DNA from: Theropithecus gelada | Taxonomy: Eukaryota; Chordata; Mammalia; Primates; Cercopithecidae | DNA length: 64,000 bases | Assembly: GCF_003255815.1 (NCBI RefSeq) | Contig: NC_037682.1 | Span: forward strand, 12,558,159-12,622,158 | Direction of reading: 5' to 3' | Shown: piece after piece, positions 21,401-33,200 of the stretch | Layout: every line of letters begins with the position of its first letter | Position numbering within the stretch: the stretch's first letter is position 1 | The notes under the pieces: generated by a model | What the model saw: only the letters and a program-made list of their open reading frames with translations | Told to the model about the DNA's origin: nothing | The model's database searches: none | Position numbers and translations under genes: made by a program

Positions 21401-24400
21401 GTAAGGGCTCTTTTTCGCTCTGCAGGGTTTTTTGACCCTTGGTGTCCTGAACGGAGAGCCCAGGACTCCCATTTCCATGATGAATGGGATTTCTACGTGA
21501 AAGGGCTTTGAAATTGGAAGGTGGTCCAAAATAGTTGAGAGGAACTGATGCCTGCTGCCTGCTATCCTCTTGTGGTCATCTGATTCTGAATGTGCCTTGT
21601 TGGGCAGGAGCTTATCTGGTCTGGGGGACTTAGCACAGTGAGGCTGGGTCCCCCGGTGGCCCCCGCAGGACACTGGTGACCTGCCCCCCAGCAGAGGCGT
21701 TGTGTTCAGAGGCTCCACCCCAGCTAGGGCAGGCTCACCAGCAGGTCGCTGTCTGGCCGCGCTGGGCTGGCAGACAGGTCCTGCTCTCTTTAGCACAGGC
21801 TTTGGCGGTGGTGAGATTCCAGCTGTTCACTCTGCGGCTGCAGGACTATGGGAGCGAGTTAACCTCTCTGCACTGGCGAAACTGTAGGCTCCAGGATCCT
21901 GGGTGGTGACAGGGACAGAATGATCTCAGCCACCTATAAGTCGGGTGCTTCGGTTCTCCTAACATTTACGAATTGCCTACAAGGTCTTGGCGCACGTCTA
22001 TGCCCTTTACAAACATGAACTCACCTAGTCCTCATAACAGCTCTGTGAGGTAGGTACTACCCTTCCTCTTATTTGACAGATGAGCTGAAGTGACTTGCCC
22101 ACAGCCACACAGCCTAGGCCCAGAACCCAGGTCTTAACCTCTGCATGCTGCTTCTGAGAAGCAGGATTCACCTTAGCGCCTGTTTCTGAACTCAAAAGCT
22201 GGCTCTAAACCTCTTCTTACAGACTGAGGAGTTCTCTGGGTCTTCATCTGGCTTCAGACTCACAATCATGTGGGACAGCAAGGGACCTGTTCTGCAGATG
22301 AGGAAAACTGAGCCCAGAGGAACTCCACGGAGCAGGCTTCGGAGTCAGGAGAGAGCACGGCGCTAGAAACACTATGTGTCATCCAACTCCAGCCTCATCA
22401 GGCTGCAGGGTATTACCCCAGCTTTACAGATGAAGAAACCAAGGCTCAGAGAGGCAAAATGGTTTGCCTGAAGATCCCTCCACGAGGACATCGCAGAGCT
22501 GGGATTTCAAGCAGCCTCCTTGAATTACTTGCAAGAAAAAAAAAAAAAAAAAAAAAAAAACCCTCTCCACCTGTCAGTCTGACTCCTTACTTTCACAAAC
22601 ACAGACACAGAAGGACCCACAGGTCCCACCCTGGGCTCCCGGGGCTGCAGTAGCTTCCCCTTCTTCCCAGTGGCCGAGTGGCTGGCCTCTGAAAGCACAG
22701 GAGGGGGAAGGTGACAACGGAGACGATGGAGAGAAAGCACATGTGGGCTGGGGGCCGCATGCGCCACCAGCCTGTACCCGGGTGTGTGCAACCCAAGTTA
22801 GGGGCCTGAAAGCTGTCGCTTTTCACACGTCAGCTGTGCAGGAGCAGAAGGCAGAGCGGAGCCTGCCCAGGGCTGGGGCCAGATTTCAGCGTGAGATAGG
22901 TCCTCACACGCCCAGGCCTAGGGATGAAAACAGTGTGCCTGGTGCAGCCGGGGGCAGGAGTGGGAGGCCACTGACATTTGTCCCCTCCTACCCGCCGCCC
23001 AGGGTCTTAGGCTAACAAACGCCTTTCCCACTCTCCTCCAGGATGGCCTGGAAGGACCAGGGGAGGCACCTCCTCCACCCCTCGCCATGTGCCAGCCACA
23101 TAACCATCCTCACTCAACTCCAGGGGTGGGTCTAGCTGTTTGCATGTCGTGGATGGGGAAACTGAGGCTCCAAGAGTTTAAAGACCTAGTGAGTGAGTGG
23201 CCGAGTCAGGCTCTGAAGCCAGGTCGACCTGCTGTGTTCTCTCTGTGCCCTCGTCATGCCTCTTGGCCAGAGACCCCTCCCTATAAAACAGCAGTCAGGG
23301 AGCTGGGCACAGAGTTCAGGGAGGAGGATGGAAAGAGAAGTCCCAACGACTTGGGGGCAATGTCATCCTGGGCTGGACCCAGAAATAGTTCTAACAATTA
23401 TTCAATCGTGTTTACTTAAAAACAACTCTTATATAGCATTTACTACACGCCGGCTACTTTAACAAGCAGTTCACAAGGATTACCTCTTTCAATGTAATCT
23501 GTTAACAACCTCTTATGCCCTGTATTATGGATGAAGAAATGGAGGCCCAGAAAGGCTAAGTAACTTGCCCAAGGCCACTCATCTCTTCAGCGGCAGAGCC
23601 AGGCCTGAGGTTGCAGAGCCTGTGCTCCAGGCCTCTCCCCAGAAGGCTTCACCAGGGCTCCATTTATTACCAAGGCTCCAGCTACTCGTTCTCACGCTAA
23701 TTATTTTCTACTTGTCTACAATGAGCAGAATTTGCCATCTGCCACCAGCCCTGCTACTGACACCAGCCAACTCCCTGGGAATCAATTGGGGCCTTTCGTT
23801 TCCTGCTGGTTGTTTTGGAAGGATGGCTGGCTGCTGGGGAGCGGGGAGTGAGGGCCAGGAGGGCAGCAGGACCCTTCCCTGGTGGCCAGGCTGGGCCCTC
23901 CTCCTGCCCCCAGCCTCCCTCTGACCTCTCCTCCCAGGGGGATTCCTACCAGAGCCCACTCAATCCTGGGCTCCGACGATGTTTTCCAATAGTGAAAGGA
24001 GTCCCCCAGGCTCTGGCCAGGCCAGGTCTGGCTTCTAGATTCTTCCTTGGAGATTATTCATTTTTCTGAAACTCGGAACAAGCCCACATCCCATACGTCC
24101 GTGTCCCCTCTGGAGAGGCCCAGACAGGCTCTGCTGGCCTCTGGGATGGCTGCGGCCGGGCAGCCTGGTTCTCCAAGCCCTCACGCAAAGGCTGACACCA
24201 CCCCACAATGGGTGGCACCAGGCTGTTTTCTCCTGCCTGTCTGTGGGGAAGGGTGTCCGTGGTTTGCGTCCTTTCTACCTGCCCCCGTGGTCTTCTCAGT
24301 CCCCTCATGCCCTAACACGTCTTTACCCCACTCTCCCGGGAATGTGACTCTCAAAGGCATCGACTTGGAGGGTGTGGCCATCCAATGAGCCGACCGAGGG

Positions 24401-27152
24401 CTGCCTTCCGGCCTCGGAGCGGGGCAGCCCTGGATTTGAATCTTACTTCCATCACTTCTAGTTGTCTATGACTGCCACTTCTCTAAGCGTCAGTCTCCTC
24501 ATCTGTAAGATGGAATAATGAAGGTACTCACTTCATAGGGACTGAGTCATGAGGAGTCAATGAAATAATGCACATAAAGTGCTCAGCTCTTAGAAAACAG
24601 GAGCTGCCATTACTGTGATTCAGTAACTATCTCTCCCCAATGTGCGCAGAACCTTTTCTTCACCTTGCATGGCAGGGGCAATAACTCCCAACTCTCTGCA
24701 ATCTAAGTCAACCCTCCCAGACAGACAGGTGAGCAGTCTGACCCACACCTGCCCTCACCCTTCCAGCCTGCGTAATCCTCTGACCTGCCTTCTTGGGCAG
24801 GGAGGGCTCCATCTCCTAGGAGCCAGCACAGCCGTACTGGCATTGCCTCCTTTAATCCATAACCACCCAGGGAGAGGGGACTCAACACCCCTGGACCAGC
24901 TTGAACCACAGAGCTCTCACCCAAGGCCACAAGACTCTAGAACACTCCAAAGCCTGAGATCCTGCCAGGATGCCCCGCATCTATCTGCTTGCATGTCTGA
25001 GTTTCAGGGTGTCTCGTTGCAGGCCCCTTCCCAGCTCAGACACAGGATGCCCTGAGAGGTAGAGGTCCCCCATCGTTTTAAGCCCATCTGCCCTTCCAGC
25101 TTTCCACTGGCCCCACCCTCTGCTCCTCCCCCGAGAGACACCCCCTCTCCTAGGAGCCACTTGCTGGGAGCTCACTCCCCAGATGGCCGCCCTGCCAGGC
25201 AGTTCATCAGCTCCCAGCACGAATCCCAGTGCTCTGGCTTCTCAGAGCTTCCTCTCAGAGCTTCCTCGAGAGGAGACTCCGTCTGGGTGCTGGCAATGCC
25301 TCAGTGAAGAATTAGCACCTTCCACTTCATTAGGGGGCCCCCTAACGAAGCTGTTAATGATATGCTAAGTGGGCACACCTAACCTGACACCTCCCCTCTT
25401 GGGGCCCCCGCCCCCTTGCCCAGCCTACCCTGAGCCCTGGTCCTGCCGCCTCCTTTCCTCAGGCTGTGGGTTGGCCCTCGGGGTCTGGCTGGAGTGGGTG
25501 CATGCTGCTCAAAGGTGGGGACGCTTCATGGGCCACCTCCTTAAGCTGCATGGCCATCTAGGGCACAGGTTGGCCACTTGGGCTATTGGGTTTCCCTTCG
25601 ACTGTTTCCCGGGCATCTCAGAAGCAAGCACGGATCAAGTGACTTTGTAACAGGAGCTCTTTCCCCAGGGGAGGAGGTCTGCAGAGCTCTAGTATGTGAC
25701 AGGAAGGGCCAACATCCCCTGCCCCCATGAAGGCTGGAGAGGGAGGTGGCATCTGCTGCCACCAATGGCACACAGGCTCTGGCCCCGTCCCCTCCCTCTG
25801 TCACCCTTCTCTCCTTCTGTGCTCAATGAGGGGGATCTCAGGGCTCTTCAGTGGGTTTCCGGAAGCCCTCAGGGACCCCAGATGAGGGGAGATGGCCATA
25901 GTGGGCGGGCTTCAGCAGGCTTGCAGGCAATGTCAATCAGAGCAGCTTTCAGCGGCTATACACATTGGGGTTCCTTGTAACATTGTGTTTGAACAAAACA
26001 ATTTCAGTGCTTAAAAATGTCTGAAGGCCAGGCGCGGTGGCTCACGCCTGTAATCCCAGCACTTTGGGAGGCCAAGGTGGGTAGATCACCTGAGGTCAGG
26101 AGTTCGAGACCAGCCTGGTCAACATGGTGAAACCCCATCTCTACAAAAAATTAGCCGGGCATGGTGGTGCACGCCTGTAATCCCAGCTACTTGGAAGGCT
26201 GTGGCAGGAGAATTGCTTGAACCTGGGAGGCGGAGGTTGCAGTGAGCCAAGATCGCGCCATTGGACTCCAGCCCACCTCAGCCTCCCAAAGTAGCTCAGA
26301 GCTTTTGAGACTCTGTCTCAAAAAAAAAAAAAAAAAAAAAGTTTGAAAGCCACTGAACAGGATGTGCTCTCAGGTCCATTCTAGCCTTGACTTTTAGAGT
26401 TTTACTTGCAGAATGGCCAAGGAGAGAGTCTGGGGGCTCCATACAGGTATCTGAGCTCACACAATGATCACAGCATCTCCTCCCCTCGCCTAAGACAGGA
26501 GGGCAAAAGGGGCCACAGAAAAAAGTCACTGACCCAGAAGCTTAGACACCTGGGCCTAGAGCTGACAATTCTGTCCTTGAGACCTTCCTATTCCCTCCCA
26601 TCACCCCAGCCAGGGCAAAACTGGACCCAAGCACAAGGCCTCCAGTAAAGGGCAGGGGCTCAGAAGGCCCCCTGCTGCTGGGTGGAGGACAGGACTGGAC
26701 CCGGCTTTGGTCTCAGTGCCTTGATTTACTCAAACGGCAACAGAGTTATGACCTTCGATACACAATGCAGCCCTCTCCTTGTCTATAAAATAGGATGAGG
26801 ATGATGACAGTGCCTCCCTCTTGGGGTGGCTGGGAGGACAAAGTGAGTTAAAAGTTGTAAAGTGTTAAGCCGGGCGCGGTGGCTCACGCCTGTAATCCCA
26901 GCACTTTGGGAGGCCGAGGTGGGTGGATCACGAGGTCAGGAGATCAAGACCATCCTGGCTAACACGGTGAAACCCCAACTACTAAAAATATAAAAAAAAA
27001 TTAGCCAGGCATGGTGGTGGGCACCTGTAGTCCCAGCTACTCGGGAGGCTGAGGCAGGAGAATGGCGTGAACTCGGGAGGTGGAGCTTGCAGTAAGCCGA
27101 GATCACACCACTGCACTGGAGGCTGGGCAACAGAGCAAGACTCCGTCTCAAA

Positions 27153-27203
<51 letters not shown>

Positions 27204-30200
27204 AAGTTGTAAAGTGTTGAGAGCAGGCTCCAGCTCAGAGGAGGTGATTGGTGACATACAGCTTTAATTAAATCAACCCCCAAGCCGGGCGCAGTGGCTC
27301 ACGCCTATAATCCTAACATTTTGGGAGGCCTAAGCAGACGGACGACTTGAGGCCAGAAGATCAAGACCAGCCTGGCCAACATGGCGAAACTGCATCTCTA
27401 CTAAAAACACAAAACCTAGCCAGGTATGGTAGGGGGCACCTGTAGTCCTAGTTCCTTGGGAGGCTAAAGCAGGAGAATCGCTTGAACCAGGGAGGTAGAG
27501 GTTGCAGTGAGCAGAGATTGCATCACTGCACTCTAGCCTGGGCAACAGAGCAAGACTCAGCCTCAAAATGATAAAATAAATAAATAAATACAGACATACA
27601 TACATACATAAATTCCCTTCTCAAGAGCATATTATGACTCCTAAATGCCCTTTAAATAAAATTAAAACTCCCAACCATTAGCTATAAAGTTTTACACCAA
27701 CCGCACCCCTACCCTGCCCTGCCCAGCTGTGCTGTAAGCACCCACACCATCCACCTCATCTGACTCTGTCCCTGCCAGCCAGGCACGCCCACTCTCAGCT
27801 CCTGTCTTTCCACCTGCTCAGCCACTGAGTGCACCCCGTGCCCAGGCATTTCCTCCTCTCCAGATAGCCCCATTTGCTTCGGGCACTTCTCCCCGACATG
27901 GCCTCCACAGCCTCTGAGGCCTGCTTGGGTGTCTGTCCCAGCTGGCCTTCAGCCCCAGCCCTGGCAAACCAGGCCACAAATGACCAGGTAAGCCTGTGAC
28001 CCACTTTCCTGCATGTTTCTGTTGTGCCTGCCTCGCCTCCTCCGTTACACTGTAGGTCCCAAGAAGACCCTGGCCTCCACCTGCCTCTCTCCCGGCCTGT
28101 GGGGGAGTAAGCCAGGAGGCTCTGGGCAACATGGAGACTCGAAAGGGGAGGGGAGCACAGGCCTCCGCGATGAAGGCAACCCCATCAGACCCCTGAAAAG
28201 TGCCAGCCTCTGCCTGCGCATGCCTGAGCAGGGCCATGGACCCACTCTGTTCTGGGTAGGTAAGGACTCATCTGCTCGACCTCTAACCCCGGAGTTTGGC
28301 ATCACTTTCCTTCCCAAGGGACTCACCCTCAGGAGCTTGGGGCCCCAGGCTTGTCACACTGTCACTTCTGTGGCCTCTGCTTCCCGACCTGCTCAGGGTG
28401 TGGTGGGAGGTGGAGCTGGGGCCACATGTTCGGCACAGCCCCTCTGGCCCCAGTGGCACTCCACTCCCACTTAACGAGGACATGGCAGAAAGGTGGCGGG
28501 AGTGCAGGGCTTCATCCCAGTCAACCAGGGGCTGGTGCCCTCGGCCCCCTTAACCATCCGCAGTAGGGAGGAGGCAGGCTCCCGCTAATGCCTACTGGCC
28601 CAGGGGAGGTCAGTGAAGCTGCTGTAACTCCAAGGCATGAACCTTTCTAAGAAGGAGCTGACGGCAATGTCTGAGAGAGACCAGCGGTGCTAATGGGATG
28701 CCCAGCTGGGGTTGTCAAGCCAGACAAGGTCCTGGTGAGATCGGCAGAGGCCAAGGCTCCTGCCAGGCAGAAAGCGGCACCTCATCTCCTCCAGGGTTTG
28801 GGGACGCAATGTGACAATGCCTGCTTCCTCGGCAGGCCCAGTCCTAGGAAGACTCTGGGGTGGGGGTGGCGGTAAGGGAGTCAGCGAGAGCTAGGGGACC
28901 TCAGCGGGGTCAGCCTGCGTCACAGCTCATGCTGACTCCTCCACCCTCAGTGGCCGCCGGCTGCTATAAATACCACTCCTGTCTCTGGATGTTGCAGGAG
29001 GTGACCTAGAATCATGGGCTCTGAGGCCTCCTGGGTGCACCCCCCGCCTGTTTTAGACAGAGCCTGCCTGACCAGAAAATCCTTGCAGGTTAGAGCCCAC
29101 CCCCAATCACAAGCAGGGCCCTCGGCCAGGAGATAAAACCCCAACACTGAGGGGAGATGGCTTCCAAACCTAGAGCTTCCCCCAACTTGCACCTCGACAT
29201 GTTCATGGGCAGGGTGCAGATACCAGGTCCCTAGGAGCAGAGCCCTGGCCAGCCCAAGAGACCCGAAAGAGACATGGCACCCAGGACCACTGGTTCAGCC
29301 TGAGACCTGCTGCTATTCATTCTCCTCCATGCCCACCCCCGTCTGGAGCCCAGCTCAAGGGTGAAGGCTCCAAAGCCATTTGATCCCAAGTCCCTTCCCC
29401 GCCCCCAACTTCTCAGTCCTATGGTTGTCCTCGATTCTTGATTCAGCCTGGTTTCCAAACTCGTCACTATCCTGGCAGCCTCCCTGGGGTGTACTCTGCT
29501 TCGAAAGCGGCCCTGTGAGGCTGTTCTGCAGTTCTCAGATGAGTCCTTGACAATTTCATTCTTCCATTTGGTAGCACGCTTCTGAGTGAGCCCTTCCCTC
29601 CTCTAGCGGTCCCAGCCAGGCCCAGGCCTCAAACCCCAGGCTGGGCTGGCCCAGGAGCAAGGACAGGAGGTGGTACTGGCCCCAGCAGGTGTGAGGACAC
29701 CAACACCCACAGATGGCCAGGGTTTGGTTCCAGGCTCCCTGGCTTAGGGCAGGGGCAGGCTCTCAGAGTAGAAAAGGCTGGAAACAGCTCTGGGGGTGGG
29801 CCCTGGGTGGTGTGAACACATTTGAAATCTGGTTAAAGTCAAACTAGTGCATGCAACCATTCTCTATCCATCCACAAATCACCAGAGTGCCTACTACGTG
29901 TCAGGGATTGGGTGGATGGTGACAAATAAAAACCGACACGGTGCCAGCCCTTATGGAGCTGCACTCCAGGAGGAAAGAAACTTCAAGTGAACCTTCACAT
30001 ATAACAAAGAAAAATCCTCTGATGCGTGCTCAGATGGGGAGGCTGCCTGCAGAGCTCGGAGCTGGAGCTGTTTCGGAAGGACTAGAAGAGGGAAGTGACC
30101 ACAGGAGAGGGCGGCGGAGAACACGCACTGGCGCACTGGAGGATACCCTTGGCAGCAGGGCCCAGATGTGAGGACAGTGGAGGCCTGGAGGATGGAGCCA

Positions 30201-33200
30201 AGGCCAGGGCCAGGCCAGCGAGAGGAGGCCGAGGCAGGCAGGCTGGCAGGGCCAGGCCCTGGGTTCTGAGCCTGGGAACAAGCCAAGGTGGGCGCGAGGG
30301 TGAAGAGAAGTGGGTGGCCCAGATGGAGATTCAGCAGACAAAATGGGGACAGACAGGGCGGGTATTAAGGATGTTTACTGCCCACTGTAACACTGGCACT
30401 GTCAAAGACAACCCCAGCTGTCTGGCCTGTGCAATTGGGCAGGCAGAGGGGGCACCCGATCCCAGAAGAACGCCTTGAGAACGGAGGCCTGGGGCTGCCC
30501 ACCCCAACCTCAGAGCAACAGCTCCAGGAGTCGGCCCTGGGCTCTGTGAACGCAGGTGAAGTCTGTGTCCTCCCCCTCCCCGCAGTCTCAGCTCAGCCCA
30601 GACTCGAGCTCAGGCGAGCCCGGGCACGGCAGGTCAGGACACCAGTCCAGGAGTCCCACTCAGGGGCAGTCAGTTGCCTCTGCCCCCACCGCCGAGGGTC
30701 CCCAATCATGCGCTTGAGGGGATTTGAGGCATTCTCCTGAACATTCAGCTCCCCGCTCTTCCTGCCATCTAGCCCCGACCATGAATAGGACTCCGCAGAG
30801 GAGCTCTCAGAGCTAATTCAACCTACTATAGGAGGGGAATGGAGGGAGGGTCTCTGCATGCCAGTCACCCACTCTTCCAACCATGTGTTGGGGCTCAGAA
30901 AATGGTACCCCAAAGTGAAGGCCTCACAAACAGCCTCAGAAGCAAAGCTTTCCTCTGACCTTCTCCTGCCTTCCTGTCTATCCCTCACTCTCCTGACACA
31001 AACCATAGAAGCTAGAATTCTCTTCCCCACCCCTCACTCTCCCCAGAGGCAAGCCATAGAAACTAGAATTCCTCTTTCCAAGGCAGCTCACAGAAACCAG
31101 AACTCCTTTCCCTTAAAGCCACCCACAAAACCTAAAAGTATTAGCCTTTCCCTGCCTTTCTGTGTAAGAGTTGGCCATAAAGAAATTCTCCGGCTGGGCA
31201 CGGTGGCTCACGCCTGTAATCCCAGCACTTTGAGAGGCCGAGGCAGGCAGATCACCTGAGGTCAGGAGTTCAAGACCCGCCTGGCCAACATGGTGAAACC
31301 CCGTCTCTAACAAAAATATAAAAAATTAGCTGGGCATGGTGGCACGCGCCTGTAATCCCAGCTACTTGGGAGGCTGACGCAGGAGAATCGCTTGAACCCG
31401 GGAGGCGGAGGTTGCTGTGAGCCGAGATCACACCACTGCACTCTAGCCTGGGTGACAGAGTGAGACTCCAACTCAAAAAAAAAAAAAAAAAAAAGAAATC
31501 CTCTGACCTACTTTGTTTGATAGGAGATCATAAGACCACCACTCGGAATCCTGCCGCATGCCCTGAAGGAAGGAATGCAGCACACAGAGGCCAAGAAGAA
31601 TCTGAGAGCAGGCCTTGCTGGGTTCCCCACTCAGTTTGCTCCCATGGTGTCTTACTCCTTTCGTCCCATCACAGCTCTTCCTGGCTGTCCATTCCGCCTC
31701 AAACTTAAGTGTAAAAATGGAGTTTTCCCTGGGTCTTTGGGTCTTCATTCTGAAGGCTCCCATCTCATGTAAAACTTTGAATAAACACATTTGTTATGCT
31801 TTCCTCTTGTTAACCTGCCTTTTGTTATAGGAGTGTTGGCTATGACGCTCATGATGGGGAGAAAAGGGATCACCCTATAGCTGCGCCTACAATCCATTCA
31901 TCCATCCATCCATCCATCCATCCATCCATCCATCCATCCATCCATCCATTCCTCCATCCTCCATCCACCCACCCACCATTTCCAGTCATTCGACGCTATT
32001 CATCATACTTAGAAAGCCCTCTCCCTCTCACGCTGGCCTGCCAGCCCTGTGGCCTGGCCTCAGCCTGCCCTCACCCACCTCCCAGGCACCCTGGCCTTCT
32101 CTCTGTTCTTACAACAGGCCAGGCGTGCCGAACGCCTTCGTCCTCACTCCTCCTCTAGCCTGGACAGAACCCCCACCCCCACCCCCACCCCCAGAGCTCT
32201 GCGTGGCTGGCTCCCTCCTGTCATTCAGCTCCTAGCTCAAACATCCCCTCCTGGGACTTGCCTGCCAAATCTCAGGTACCTCAAGCGCCCCCATCATAGG
32301 ACTCTGTTTTCCCATCAGCACTTCTCACCATCTAAAATTCTGGTTAATGTGTTTACTGTCTGGCTCCCTTCACCAGAGTGTGGCTTCTCATGGGAGGGGT
32401 CTTGCCTGTTTTCTTCCTTGCCAGGTTCCCTGCACTGAGTAAAGGTTTGGCAGGTTGGGGGAGCTCATCACATCCCTGCTGCCTGAAACAGAAACCATTT
32501 CTGAGCACAGCCTGAGAAGGACAGAAATAGGAGATTATAGGAGCCAAGGCAGAGCTGCACCCAGAACCCAGGGCTCCTGACTCCCAGCCCTGGCCTCTTT
32601 CCACACCATCTGCTGGCCATGCCTGGGATCCAAAGCCCTATCCTGAACTGCCCACATATGCGACTTCACTGGCTACCAACGACCACGCTGTGGGCGAGGC
32701 AGGGAGGAAATGTGGCATCTTCATTTTACTGATGAGGCCACTGTGGCAGGAAGGGGCTGTGGGGTGATTCGCCTGTGGTAATGCAGTGAGTGGTCCTGCT
32801 ACTGCAGGGCTCCCCAGCGTTGACAAGCCTGGCTCCCCTCCACCACCCCATGCATCCGGGCAAGTGTGACTTGCATCCACCTCCGTACAGCATCCTGTGG
32901 GAGGGAGAGGGCACCTCCAGGAAAGAGCACAGAAAGCCACGTTCTCAGGATGCAGCCAGGAGACTCAAGCCCTCTCCCAACGGGGGGCCCGGAGGGCGCC
33001 TCAGCCACGGCCTGGCTGTAAGTGAGAAGGGGAAGGACCTGGGGAAATGACTTCTCTTCTAAGAGACTCAGTGTCTTCATCTGGAAGATGAGGGGGTTGA
33101 CCAGATGATCTCTAATTTCCCTAGGATCCACTTTTCTCTCCACCCTGCAATGCTCAATTTATAAGGGTCTGCAGCCTCTGCCTGAGGAATATAACCCCAC

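Larger units (their letters stand above)
15416..26025 (-). other. DAGLA: DAGLA intron 1, Alu-free 3' portion
   Basis: The last 10.6 kb of intron 1 contains no Alu but many ancient relics. MIR-like copies are near 17830-18010 (+), 19610-19700 (+), 20175-20280 (-), 20285-20530 (+), 21955-22150 (-), 22385-22520 (-), 23085-23230 (-), 23420-23620 (-) and 24420-24620 (+). L2-like sequence lies near 18770-19440 (+). A short (GGAAT)-type run is at 17203-17223, a poly-A run at 22536-22560 and a 26-bp palindrome at 25325-25350. Assignments come from consensus cores I recall; borders are approximate. I see no exon in it. Confidence 0.65.

Noticed and set aside
30886..31880. Possible intact endogenous retrovirus
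   Set aside because: Only a single LTR-like unit is present, split by an Alu. No gag, pol or env reading frame is visible here or nearby.
31893..31977. CRISPR-like array (regular short repeats)
   Set aside because: It is a uniform tetranucleotide microsatellite without unique spacers, and the genome is a primate's.
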